From Chromobotia macracanthus (Eukaryota; Chordata; Actinopteri; Cypriniformes; Botiidae): 64,000 bases of DNA. The notes beneath the pieces were generated by a model that saw only the letters and a list, made by a program, of their open reading frames with translations, made no database searches and was not told where the DNA came from. The position numbers and the translations under genes are program-made. Each line of letters starts with the position of its first letter. Within the stretch, counting starts at the first letter, position 1. Positions 26,630-37,563 of this stretch are shown one piece after another. The stretch covers positions 10,882,501 through 10,946,500 of the forward strand of contig JAZGTH010000058.1 of the NCBI GenBank assembly GCA_036877525.1, read 5' to 3'.

Positions 26630-26947
26630 CGTTGGCTAACGTTCTCTATACGTTCTCCCAAACGACTCAAACACGTTTTGCGGTGACGTCAGTAGAACGT
26701 TTTCGACGTCACATGTCATATATATATATATATATATATATATATCAAGAACGTTTTCCTTTAGTTGTTAGTGGAACGTCCGGAAAACGTTACAGAGTTA
26801 AAATGCGTCCCCATAATAAACCAAGCGATAACGTTAATTCAACGTTTAAAGACTTAAAAGAGCTTTCAGAAACAACATACTGAACGTGTAGTTACCTAAC
26901 GGAAACGTTAAGGGAACGTTCTTACAACCAAACAAATGTTGGCTGGG
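26630..26947. mobile_element. MITE family 1 copy that kept its CpGs
   Basis: Matches the family interior and right end (TTGGCTGGG at 26947) but lacks the first 20 or so bases. I count 22 CpG dinucleotides, against 4 in the copy at 51415-51711. It lies at the edge of the gas2l1 CpG island. An AT run occupies the centre, and TTATAATAACC repeats about five times directly to its left (26580-26632). Confidence 0.75.
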
Positions 26948-28750
26948 TTGTGTACCAACGCCTTTATTTTTTACTTTATTAACAAACTCTGGCGCAACGT
27001 TAGGGGAATGTTCTGTCTGCTGAAGTGCAACTTACCCCATATTATAAATATAGATTGAAATAATGAATCAATTAAATCAATTAACACACTTACCCAGAAT
27101 GCTTTACCTGGTGGAGTTCTCAGGGTTCTGCTAATGGTGTTGATCTTCAGCAAATGAAGGAGCCATTGTGAAAAACCAGACAGCAGACATGATCATGAAG
27201 ATAATCAGAGCTTCATCTCATCTTAACAATCAGTTCAATGGCTGTGAAACATGAACGTCTGTCTTCAGAAACTCTCTGAACAACCTCGGGCCAAAGCCAC
27301 ACTGTCCAGGCTGAGATGGAGAGAGCACAACCAGGTGCGCAGTGTTCATACTTTAAATCCGTCTTTACTATTATGATGTTTCTTCCTAATGTAATGCTGC
27401 AGGCTGCTTCAGAAATCATTCATATGAGGAAAACTCAAGTGTCCAGCTTCCCGAGTGTTGTCTTATTTTGGCTCATTTCTGCTGGGATGTTATAGGAATA
27501 CTTTACTAAACATGCCAGCTGCAGATTTAAAGCACTCACACTTCTGTAAAGATTCCTGCAGAGAGCTGTAAGACATTACATTCAGTATTCAGTTCTAAGC
27601 CTCAGATCTTGTTTTTCTTTCCAAGGATCTGTTAACATCTGCTAACAGAACGTAAATGGAAATTGAACCTTTTTCCTTTTCTTACTTCCCGTTTGTGTTT
27701 AATGTCGGACTGTTTAATGTTACTGTGGGAAGCTCAGCAGTGTGAGACTATTCCAGCAGCAGCTGAGCAGCTTGTTTTCATCTGAAAAACAGCCTGGTCT
27801 CTTTAAGAGAGTTAGACAGAGGACAGATGAGATCATTCTTCAAGGGCTGGATGATTCAGCTCTTCTGTGAACACACACACTGCTTTTTCATGTTTTATGG
27901 GGACAATCCATAGTCAGTGTTTTTATACTGTACAAACTGTACTTTCTATATTTTAGATTTTTTTAAAAAAGATCATTCTGTATGATTTACAAGCTTGCTT
28001 TCCTTATGGTGACCTCAAAATCCCCACAAGGTCAAAGTGCACTGGTATTATTATTCTTGTGGGGACATTTGGTTTCCATAACATAGTGAATACCAGTGCA
28101 CACACACTTAGTTCCCCAGCAAGTGAGTTTTTGGCACTAAACTGTCCATTAAAACGTTGGTTGTTGGATGCATCAGTCATTGATTTGCAGTTCTGTACAA
28201 TGAAAGGTTTTATGACTCTGAATTATCAGACTCCACCCTGTTCATAATTTCATTTCACAACAGTAAAAACCCTGTTAAATCCATAAACTTCATGCATATC
28301 GAGTGATCAGATCTGGATGAAACTTCAAATGGATTTTGCAGGAAATTTTTGAAGCAGATACAAGCATCATCCTTCCAGCTCCTGCCAACACCTCAATTAC
28401 CAGCAGCAATGATTTGAGGCCGAGGGTATTTCTGAACATAACCAGCTGCTCTTACACCGCAACTTTTGAATAACAAAATTAAGCTTTATATCACCCCCAG
28501 CTCTACATACCACACACGCTTATCTGAAATTTGGTTGTCCAGCTCTGTAATAATTTGGGGCAAATGCAAACCTCTTGCGTTAAACTAGAATGAGTGACAT
28601 CTAATGGTCATGACCTGAATTGCAACAATACACATTACATTATTGATTTTACCATTTAAGATGCTTTTAGACTTGCACAGTAGAGTCACATTGCCTTTGT
28701 TTCCATTTTAAAGCAGGCGATAAATCTTCTGACACAGAACACTCAGAAAC
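26948..28750. other. Intergenic gas2l1-ewsr1, no gene seen
   Basis: No reading frame with family resemblance. It holds one dispersed repeat (27889-28110) and otherwise unremarkable AT-rich sequence. Confidence 0.6.
27889..28110. mobile_element. Palindromic repeat with TATGGGGACA/GTGGGGACATTTGG words
   Basis: Contains TTTTATGGGGACAATCCATA, the inverse-related CTTATGGTGACC, and GTGGGGACATTTGGTTTCC followed by ACACACAC. I recognise this as a common fish interspersed element; boundaries are approximate. Confidence 0.5.
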
Positions 28751-28767
28751 AACTGGAGGTGGAAATG

Positions 28768-28773
28768 TTTATT
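28768..28773 (-). terminator. ewsr1: ewsr1 polyadenylation signal
   Basis: AATAAA on the minus strand, 226 bases beyond the ewsr1 stop codon and in the expected direction. It is the first canonical hexamer that would give a short 3' UTR. Confidence 0.55.
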
Positions 28774-28998
28774 TTTTTAAAAACTTGCTACAAGTACAAG
28801 GTTACATAAGAGACCGAGAAGACAGACCCCAAAAATGACATGTGTGGTACATTATATCACTATAGCAAACAAAACATCACAATGTGCTGCTGAACTAAAA
28901 AACAAAAGCAAGCAAAAAAAACAAGAGATTATAAATATGGAATCATAAAAGGACTTTAAAATGCCTTTATTTTATGTAACTGTGCTTGATGCGATGGC

Positions 28999-31900
28999 TC
29001 AGTAGGGTCTCCCTCTTCTCTCCTGGCGATGATCCCTATCAAAACAATAAAGTGACGTGTTCAGCTGAAATGGTCTGAAACTGCATACATATCAAGCTCA
29101 GAGTTTCACAATGAGCACAACAGAGACTTAAACATTTAACCTTTTTGGGTGAGGCTCACCTCATATCCATCTTGCCCGGGGGTCCCATACCTCTCCTGCC
29201 CCCTCTGTCCATGTGAGGACCACCCCTGCTGCCTCCTCTGAAACCTCCTCTGTCCATTCCTCCACGGCCTCTGAAGCCTCCACGTTCGCCCCAGCCTCCT
29301 CGCATGCCTCCTGGACCTCCCATCCCAGCAGGTCCACCACGGTCCATTCCTCTACCTCTAATTCCCATACCACGATCGCCTGCAATATACAAACACAAAC
29401 GTACAATGAAAACAAAGATCCTGTCTTTATACCAACCTGGCAGTCATTCCAGAGATTCAGAGAGAAGTTCACCAAAAAAATACAATTGTTTTTGTTTTAT
29501 CATTTACTCAAACTCATGTCAGTCCAAACACATGATTTTTCTCTTCTGTGGAACACAAAAGAAGACATTTTGAGAAATGTCTCAGTGGTTTTGTGTCCAT
29601 ACAATGGAAGTCAAGGGGAAGCCACTGTTGTTTGGTTACTGACATAATTCAGAATATCTTGTGTTCCTCAAGAAGCAAAAAAGTCACAAAGTTTTGAAAT
29701 GACATGAGGGTGAGTAAATGATGGAAGAATCTTCATCTTTGGGTAAACTAACCCTTTAACATGTAGACATCAAAAATAAAGGCTCTCTTTATTGTTTAAT
29801 TGTTAATCAGTGTGTACCTCCAGGAGGGAAGGGCGGAGCCTCGAGGCCCTCAGGTTTTGGAGCTTTACACTGGTTGCACTCCATCCTCCAGGAGAAGTTC
29901 TGATTTCCACAGCCACTGCGGTAAGATTTTAGGCAGTTACAATGATCAGCACAAGTCAAGTCTGTGTAAATTCTGTGGGAAATGTAAACTCTGTGTCACT
30001 GACGGGTTTGGACAATCCCAGTCTCCAGCTCTCTTCTGCATATTGCCCGGCTGAGGACCAGCCCAGCCCGTTCCACCACGAGGACCTCCACGAGGGGGGA
30101 AACCACCTCTCTCCAGCATTCCTTCATGAAAACAAAACCATCATCACTCACACAGACAGAGAATCACCTTCTACTTAAAAATCTGAGGTTATCTAATCAG
30201 AAGTCAAAATTAAAAATAATAGCAGCAACTTTTATATTAATTCCTTATATATGCAGCTCTTTATTGCTTAGATTATGCTTGGATTACTACATAAACACAT
30301 TAACACCATTATATCTCAATGGTTTGGCAATATGTTGTGCATTTATCAAGGAGCATCATACCTCCGCGACCCATCCCAGGGCCACCTCTCATTGGCATTC
30401 CACCTCTCATACCGCCTGCCATGGGCTTCCGGCGAGCCATAGACACCTTTATCCTCTGGCCCTGAAACTCTTTACCTGAGAATAGGGCAGCCGGTAAACA
30501 TTTGTGGGCATGTTTTTAAAAAGCTGAAAACTAAACATTTAAAGAACTAACAGACTGATACCTTTGATATCATTTTTTCCACTCTTTCAGTCACATGCAC
30601 AATATTCTGGCTCTTCCCAGCTTTAAATAGCAGTGAATGGTGCCTGAGACTTTGATGCTCCCAAAAGCACGTCCAGCCATCATAACAGTAATTCATTATC
30701 AAAATATTAATGATTATTTTTATTATGGGTGGATGCACTTTTTAGAGCTTCCAAATCTTGGGCAGTATTCACTACCATTATAAAAGCTGAGAAGAACCAG
30801 GATATTATTTAATGTAACTTGTGTTTGGTCAAAGAAAGAAAATCATATACACTTAGGATGCCTTGAGGGTGAGTAATTTACAAGGTAAATATTTTTGAAC
30901 GAACCGTATCTTTAAATGAAAAACCACAAAGGGTAAAATACATAAAGCATAAACTTCAGGACACCCACAATTCTGCTTGAAACCATGATCTTTCATATCA
31001 CACAATAAAGGAGGGTCTATTGAGACATGATGATAGTAAGAGTTACCCACCATCAAAGTGCTCAACAGCAGCTTTGGCACATGCAGGTTCCTCATAGGAC
31101 AGAGTGGCATCTCCCTTTGGCTTGCCAGTGTCTTTATCTGTGTAGATGTTTATGGCTGGCTGATTTAAACGGCGGTTTATCTATCAGAAAGAAATGCACG
31201 TTTTGTCAAAGGACTGTAACATTAGAAAGACTGTCCTCAAGCAGACTTTTTGGGGGATGCTTTGGTGAATAAAAGCCAATATTGTCAATCACAATGAATC
31301 AGGGAGCTGTGCAACCCCTCACCCGTATGGGTCCACAGTGTTTGAAGAAGTCAGCCATCTCTGGAAGTGTGGCGCTCTCAGTGAGGCCTGTGATATAGAT
31401 GGTGCTGTTCTCCGAGTCCTCCTGTCCTCCTGTGTGTGTGAGCAGGAGAACCGGATTTAATCACTGTATAAACCCAACCCTGATCAAAACACACCAGATT
31501 CCAAAAATTTAAGACAGTATCAACCTATAAGTATCAGGGATTCAGGTAACAGAACTTACCCATTCCACCCCTCATGCCTCCTGGACGTCCATGTATCACA
31601 GAAGACAGACAAAAAAAAACCCACTATTATACATCAACATCACAACATCTAACCTGCCAACCTGCCAAAACAAAACTGCCATTTGGTAAACACATCCCCT
31701 GAGAAAATACGCATGAATTTTCACTGTAAAATGACACTTCTGTCAAGAGACACGTCTGGGCTTAATCCAAATTTTTGATGAAATTCAAATACATAAATAC
31801 AGACACTGAACCATCAGGAAACTCACTCTTTTCTGGAAAAAGTGGCACACCAATGGAAACTCTTAAGAATTTTCAGGCATGATTGCCCTCTATATTAACT

Positions 31901-34900
31901 CAGGAGTGGACTAGCCAATGGAATACTCTTTAAGAACTTACCACCAGGCTTACTGAAGCCCCCTCTGTCTCCAGCGATGCTAAACATGAAGATATGAAGG
32001 CGATATTCCTTTTAGTCTTCAACCAAAGAACTTGCAGAGGAAACAATATCTCTCTCTTTGGAAAGGATCCATGTTAAAATATACCATGACTACAGGGCAG
32101 CTTTTTAACTGTAATATTTAACAGCTGGTTGCAGTAATTGGAAAAATACCCCAATTAGATCAGAAATACATTGCCCTTTTGTAAAATGTTTAGGATACAA
32201 CCAATACAAAAATAATGGTGTTGTAAATTATATACAGCAACCCCACTTTATCAAAAATCTTTTCATCCATTTTTAAATCCGTTTTTGGTGTTTCAGCCCA
32301 ATTAACCTGTCAGCATTGCACAAAACCAAACATTTCAAATGAGAAAGGGTTTACACAAGATAAAGGAGTAGAAAAACAAAACCCAGTCATGCTGACAGAA
32401 TGAACAATAACTCAAACATTAGCTAATAAAAGAATTTCCAAACACAACAAGCTCCCCTTGGTTCACTGTTGTGGCCTTTGAAATGGATAATAATTAAGTA
32501 CTGCTGATCTCTGACACCTGTAGCGTATAAATGTGACAAAGAATGTTAAAACAAGAGCTTTGAAATGAGAAAACAGAACAGTTCACAATGCAAAAATATT
32601 TAGATACATGAATTTTTTTATTATTTTGTTTATGACCAGCAGCACACAAGTAGTACTTTAGGAATTGTGTTAAGGTATAAAATAAAATTCTTACCTCTGT
32701 TTTCAAATGCAAATGTACATTTTCAGTACATGTCCATTATATAACCAAGGTTTGTTTTCAATGCAGCTTAACCTTTTTATCTGTGGTTACGACCGATCTT
32801 CTGCCCAAATCCTGTAACTTAACTCATTTCTGTGCTCACGTTAACCAGTCTGGAGTCTACTTTTATTTATTTGTTAGTTCAGAACTACCACTTGAAACCC
32901 AGAAATAAAGATATTACATTTTGTAAACAGTGTAAACTAACAGTGTGCCACCATCTACTAGGTAAAAACTCTTAACCACCAAAATTACACTCAGTTGTTT
33001 TGTGACCTCCACCAAAGATGTGCCACAACTCTGCTGCTTTTACCCTCAAAACAGAACACTATAAAAAGGTTAAATCATGGTAGTTTACGGCATCAATACT
33101 GGATCCTTTAGCAGGCTGCTTGAATTACACCCTCATATACTCCAAAAATGGAGTTTCACAACTGGTTGCTGCTTTTCATTTTCCCATGAAACTAAGACAC
33201 AAAAAGTGTAAACCAGGAGCTGCTTGAATTACATACACACACAGAGCTGAATAGTGTTAAAAGAGAAAGGCCACCAAAAACCTCATAAGATACACCAGCA
33301 AACTGAGTAAACGAAAGCCACAAATGTAAACTGTAAACTTGATGGAAATAGATGTAACAGAATCATCAAGTAGATTTAAATATTTGCAGGACACTATTGC
33401 AAAACATACCAACCAAAGAAGAGTAAAACCCAAACAATCAGAATCACAAAATCCTCCAAAATTAGTTGGCTGAACTACACAGAAAACTCCGCCAATCTTG
33501 TAGCTTATGCACATACAAACCCTGTGTGTGACTGGTGAGTGTTTTCATACTGTGGAAAGACTTGGAGGAATTGTTAATTAAATGAAGATATGAGCTTACC
33601 CCATGCCACCGTGGCCCCGATGGCCTCCACGGTCATAACCATCTCTGTCTGCTGGTCCAGGGTATCTACCTCGCTGGTGAGGCTGTGACCCTGGGTATCC
33701 TCCACTCACACCTCCCTGACTGTAACTGGCTACAGGGGAGATCACACACAGCACCATTTTAACTATCTGGCCACTTCCATCCATGAAAAACCAGTGCAAG
33801 GATATTTAACTGCAAACGTACTGTAGTGATCTGACTGGTTGTAGTCATTCTGTGGAGCACCCTGTTGGCTGTACTGAGGCTGCCCGTATGAGCTGTTGCC
33901 CTGGGGAGGGTAGGCAGCAGATGGGCCTTGCTGAGATGGCTGTGCTTGGCCATAGCTGCTCTGCTGCCCGTAGCCAGGCTGCTGAGTCTGGTACCCACCC
34001 TGAGACTGAGAGTAGGCACCCTGGTTATAGGAAGGCTGGCTGCTTGCACTGTAACTGCAGAGCAAAAACAGTCAGAGTCGACTAACTCAGGATTCATTAA
34101 CTTAGAGTCACACTGGTTCTCACCATATTGGTTGATACTGTTCTTATTCATACATGTTTACTTTCAAACGTGACATACTGATTGTGATATATACCTAAAA
34201 TATGAGGTTTCACTTCAGAAGACAATAACAAACTGGAGTTGTATAGTTTACTTTTATGTAAAATGAATACTATAATGAATACTGACAGAACTTTTAAATC
34301 TGGGGGAGGTTTTATAATAGCATCCTGTTGATGTGCTGATTTAGGAGATGCTCCAGTTACCTCTGAGGAGCGGAGGCAGCGGGCTGCTGGCTGTAGCCTG
34401 AATAGGCAGGTTGGGTGGAGTATCCAGGCTGGGAGCCGTAAGAGGGCTGGGCAGCAGGGGCCGCTGTGGAGTTAGTGTAGCTGCTGGCCCCATAATTCTG
34501 TGCAGGTTGATTATATGCTCCTGACTGCGGTGTTCCATACGCAGCTGAGAGAATGATTTAAGATTAATGATTAAAATAATCAGTACATGCACGTAAGTAA
34601 ACAGCATTACAGTGTACATATAAGAACCAAATCAGTTTTAGTGAACTCTCTGGTCTGGACTATAACAGCCCTTCACTGTAAACATGGCATTACAAAAACA
34701 ATTGTTTTTTAGCCAACACATTACAAGAGCCTAAAGGAAAATCTGACTTTGATTTTTTTATCTTTTAAAATGTTATTATATATTTACAAAAAACACTTTA
34801 GAAAAAGATTTTCAACATGTTTTGAAATGCAATGAGTGACAATTCCTTATTCACTGTGAAAGAAACTTCAACCATTGTGATGATGTTTATACTGGCACGT

Positions 34901-36318
34901 GCCCAGTTTCTTGCTCTGAAATTCTCCAGGAACTAAACCGAACACACTTTTGGCAACTGTTGTTTTTGTACCAGATGCAGGGCATCTCGGATCTGTACAG
35001 TCTTGTTAGAGTAACCTTGGTAACAGGCTAAATATACATTTATATAATTTAACGATGAATGACCTGGTGCTGCAGTCGCTGCTGCTGTCGTCGCCTGTCC
35101 GTACGCGGATCCATACTGCTGTTGTGTGTATCCTCCAGCAGATGACGCTGCTTGACTGTAGGTGGACTCGGGTGCAGCAGCGGGCTGAGTGTAGCTATAC
35201 TCCTGCTGAGTGTATCCCTGCTGTAAAACAACCTCTGATTGAAATCTGTACTGAAGCTGATTTTCAACCATTTACACAAACAACTCAACCCTATTAGATG
35301 AGAGAATCCTGCCTGCTCACTTAATACTTCCAGAAAACACGCACACATTTATGCATGTGAAAGTGGCTTTATCTAACCTAAAGGATACATTTTAGAAGTG
35401 CTTATTTCCTGGGAATTGAACTCATGATGTTGGTGTTGCCAGCACACCATGCTTAACACCAGTCAGGCTACAGGACCACTTACCTGGGCAGTCTGTCCAT
35501 AGTTCTGAGAAGGAGGGGCAGCGTACAACCCATACCTGTGTACATAAATGAATTTATTAACAATGAATATGCATTTCAAGATCATAATACAGTATTTGCA
35601 AAATAAGGCGGACTTACGACTGCTGTGCACCAGCCTGGTTGTAGCTGCTATAATCTGGATAAAAAAACATCACATTAGAAGATCTGCAACGCAATTTTGC
35701 ATTCATGCATTTGGCAAACGCTTTTATAATGTACTTACATTACATTCAATATATAATATATATATATATATACACTGTTTATCCGCACACGTTTATCCTG
35801 GGATCAAACCCACAACCTTTTGCATCCCTTCTCGCACGTTAGAACACGGGATTGTAAACAGACAGACATAAGAGCGCTTAAGGTTTCTTTATGGTTGAAC
35901 TTTAAAGGGAAATATAGAAACAGGGCAACAAAATTTACAAGAACCATCCGACGCGAGTTTATAGCAGAATAAAACCGGTACATTAGTAAGACGTGTCAGC
36001 TTCTCTACCCCGCCGTTCGTTTAAATGGGCACAAATCGAGCTCACAGGCTGTATATATTTGCTTAATAAACAGCAGCGGGCACGCTTTTAATAATGATGC
36101 GCTATCTCTGGTTTGGGTTGATATTTTAAACAGACTCCGTTTAAAACCAGCTGAGGCGAGTTAACACACGACCACAGTGAAGGTCGAGCACTGTTGCCTG
36201 TTTCCGCACGAAACGACTGTTTACGTTTATTTCAGGTTTTATAAAGTTCTACCAGCTGAAAGTAACACCAAAAGTAAATTAAAAACAAAAACAGAAACTC
36301 ACTCGAGACTGACGCCAT
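28999..36318 (-). CDS. ewsr1: RNA-binding protein EWS (FET family)
   Basis: Nuclear RNA- and DNA-binding protein of the FUS/EWS/TAF15 family, acting in transcription and splicing. Sixteen coding exons, 5' to 3': 36318-36303, 35654-35618, 35535-35484, 35220-35064, 34544-34361, 34054-33822, 33729-33600, 31979-31942, 31580-31560, 31429-31323, 31180-31051, 30475-30362, 30121-30004, 29915-29818, 29379-29160, 29035-28999. They total 1692 bases (563 residues) and every phase fits. Order: MASVS start, Ser/Tyr/Gly/Gln-rich low-complexity domain (to about 240), first RGG segment, RRM (about 293-378, IYITGL and KGDATLSY), second RGG segment, RanBP2-type zinc finger (Cys spacing C-x4-C-x10-C-x2-C), third RGG segment, and C-terminal nuclear localisation tail ending RQERRGRPY. 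Tail and zinc finger fit EWSR1 better than FUS or TAF15. I cannot tell which teleost paralogue this is. Confidence 0.95.
29465..29759. mobile_element. hAT-like cyprinid MITE in an ewsr1 intron
   Basis: Left end AGTTCACCAAAAAAATACAA and right end GGTAAACTAACCCTTTAA are imperfectly inverted. The interior contains CTTCTGTGGAACACAAAAGA and GTGTCCATACAATGGAAGTC. I recognise these words from a very abundant non-autonomous repeat of cyprinid fish; this supports the taxon call. Confidence 0.7.
35388..35475 (-). mobile_element. tRNA-derived SINE head, reverse orientation
   Basis: On the minus strand, TGGTCCTGTAGCCTGACTGG resembles a tRNA A box and ATGAGTTCAATTCCC a B box, about 35 bases apart. Located in an ewsr1 intron. 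Confidence 0.55.
35690..35855 (-). mobile_element. SINE tail fragment, reverse orientation
   Basis: On the minus strand a B-box-like GGGTTTGATCCCAGG is followed downstream by an AT dinucleotide tract and a tail reading AAAGCGTTTGCCAAATGCA, the same tail style as at 3.4 kb. In an ewsr1 intron. Confidence 0.55.
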
Positions 36319-37031
36319 GTTTCCGCCGGAGATACGTTGTGCACGTACGAGCATGCGCGAAGTAGTGACGTGACCGATGCTTGATTCGTTCTATGAAATC
36401 ATGTGACCCGTGACGTCAGACGCTTCGTTTTTACGGACGCTACGTGACTGCTTCGTGCTCTTAATTAAAGGTTTAAAACGCGCACAGGGGTCGCCAAAAA
36501 TCTCAAATTCACAATGAACTGTAAACAGCATTGGTTTGCAGCTGTGACGTTGTGTTAACCTTTTCAGCAAGTCTTCAGATATGAAAAATGGTGTACTTTA
36601 AGCCCTTTCCTCTGAAAATATATTTATTCCAGTCCGGTCTGTATTGCAGAAATGCGGGGATAAAATCTCACAAAAAAACACCTAACACACAATTTTTCCA
36701 AAAAAGTTAAACTGTGGCTAATACCACTGAAAAATGTTCTTTACATTTTTTGCTGAAATACATAATAAGAAAATGACACCTGAGATCGAATCAAATCATG
36801 CAGATATCCTGCAACTGCGTGTATTTAAAGCAATACTGTAAAGATACCTTCAGAAATGTGCAGTTTTAAATCAATTCAACAACAACGCTCGTACAGTACA
36901 GTGATGTTGTCTCTGGCCAGAGGGGGCGCTACAGTTGTGACGTCATCACGGCGCGACTGTCGTAAACGGCCGAAGGTTCAAGGCTCAAAACAAGACGCCG
37001 CATCACGCCGTTTTCAAGGCTGGTCGCACAC
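36319..37031. promoter_or_regulatory. Bidirectional promoter between ewsr1 and the C9orf40-like gene
   Basis: The two start codons face away from each other, 713 bases apart, and CpG-rich sequence flanks both. Two perfect CRE palindromes TGACGTCA occur at 36411-36418 and 36938-36945, one near each gene. GCATGCGC at 36351 is an NRF1-type half. AGGGGGCGCT at 36921-36930 matches the core of a CTCF site, though its left flank fits poorly. The pieces are read directly; shared promoter use is inferred. Confidence 0.6.
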
Positions 37032-37563
37032 ATGACCAAGCGGAGAGCAGAGAACATTTTACCTCCGGAAATTCCCAATAAACGACGCCTTCGTTCCCGC
37101 TCCAGCCCAGGCGACAGACCGGCCCTGCGCTGCAGGAAAAGACCAAAGTCTAGCGAAGATGAGCCGCCCGATGCGGAAAACCTGCCGAGAAAAGTCCCCG
37201 CAAACACACGTAACGCGGTGTTGGGAGGCGAGAAGTGCGAATCAGTGAAGCTTGAGGATGTTGACAAAGTCGCCGAACCGCCAGAGGAAGAAAACAACCG
37301 GAACCGGAGAGACGAGGTGAAGTTACCCAAATAAATGATGAGTTACACACAGTGAGTGTAGACCAACACATGGTGGCGTTGTTTGGTACCCAACATGTCT
37401 CGTATTCCTCCAGGTGACGGATGAGGAGATCTCTGCCTTCAATACCTTCCAGTTCTGGAGAGTTCCGCTACCTGAGCTGGATCTCTCTCTGCTGGACACT
37501 GAGCCCGCAGCGGGACCCGGTGCTGCTCATTCCGCCAAAGATGTAGAGGCGATGGAAAGCTGA
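37032..37563 (+). CDS. C9orf40-like small basic protein, function unknown
   Basis: Two exons, 37032-37316 and 37414-37563, joined across a 97-bp intron (donor GAG|GTGAAG, acceptor CTCCAG|GTGACG), giving 144 residues. The first exon encodes a basic, Arg/Lys-rich and probably disordered segment starting MTKRRAENILPPEIPNKRR, with possible nuclear-localisation motifs. The second encodes FNTFQFWRVPLPELDL and ends VEAMES. Human C9orf40 has a similar C-terminal NTFQYWRNPLPPIDL block and ends DMES, and it lies near RORB and ANXA1 on 9q21, as here. Orthology rests on that short block plus gene order. No biochemical role is known to me. Confidence 0.75.

Noticed and set aside
31942..33600. Suspected phase mismatch between ewsr1 exons 33729-33600 and 31979-31942
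   Set aside because: Recounting the C run at 33599-33602 shows the donor follows GGCATGGG, so the phases match and no frameshift exists.
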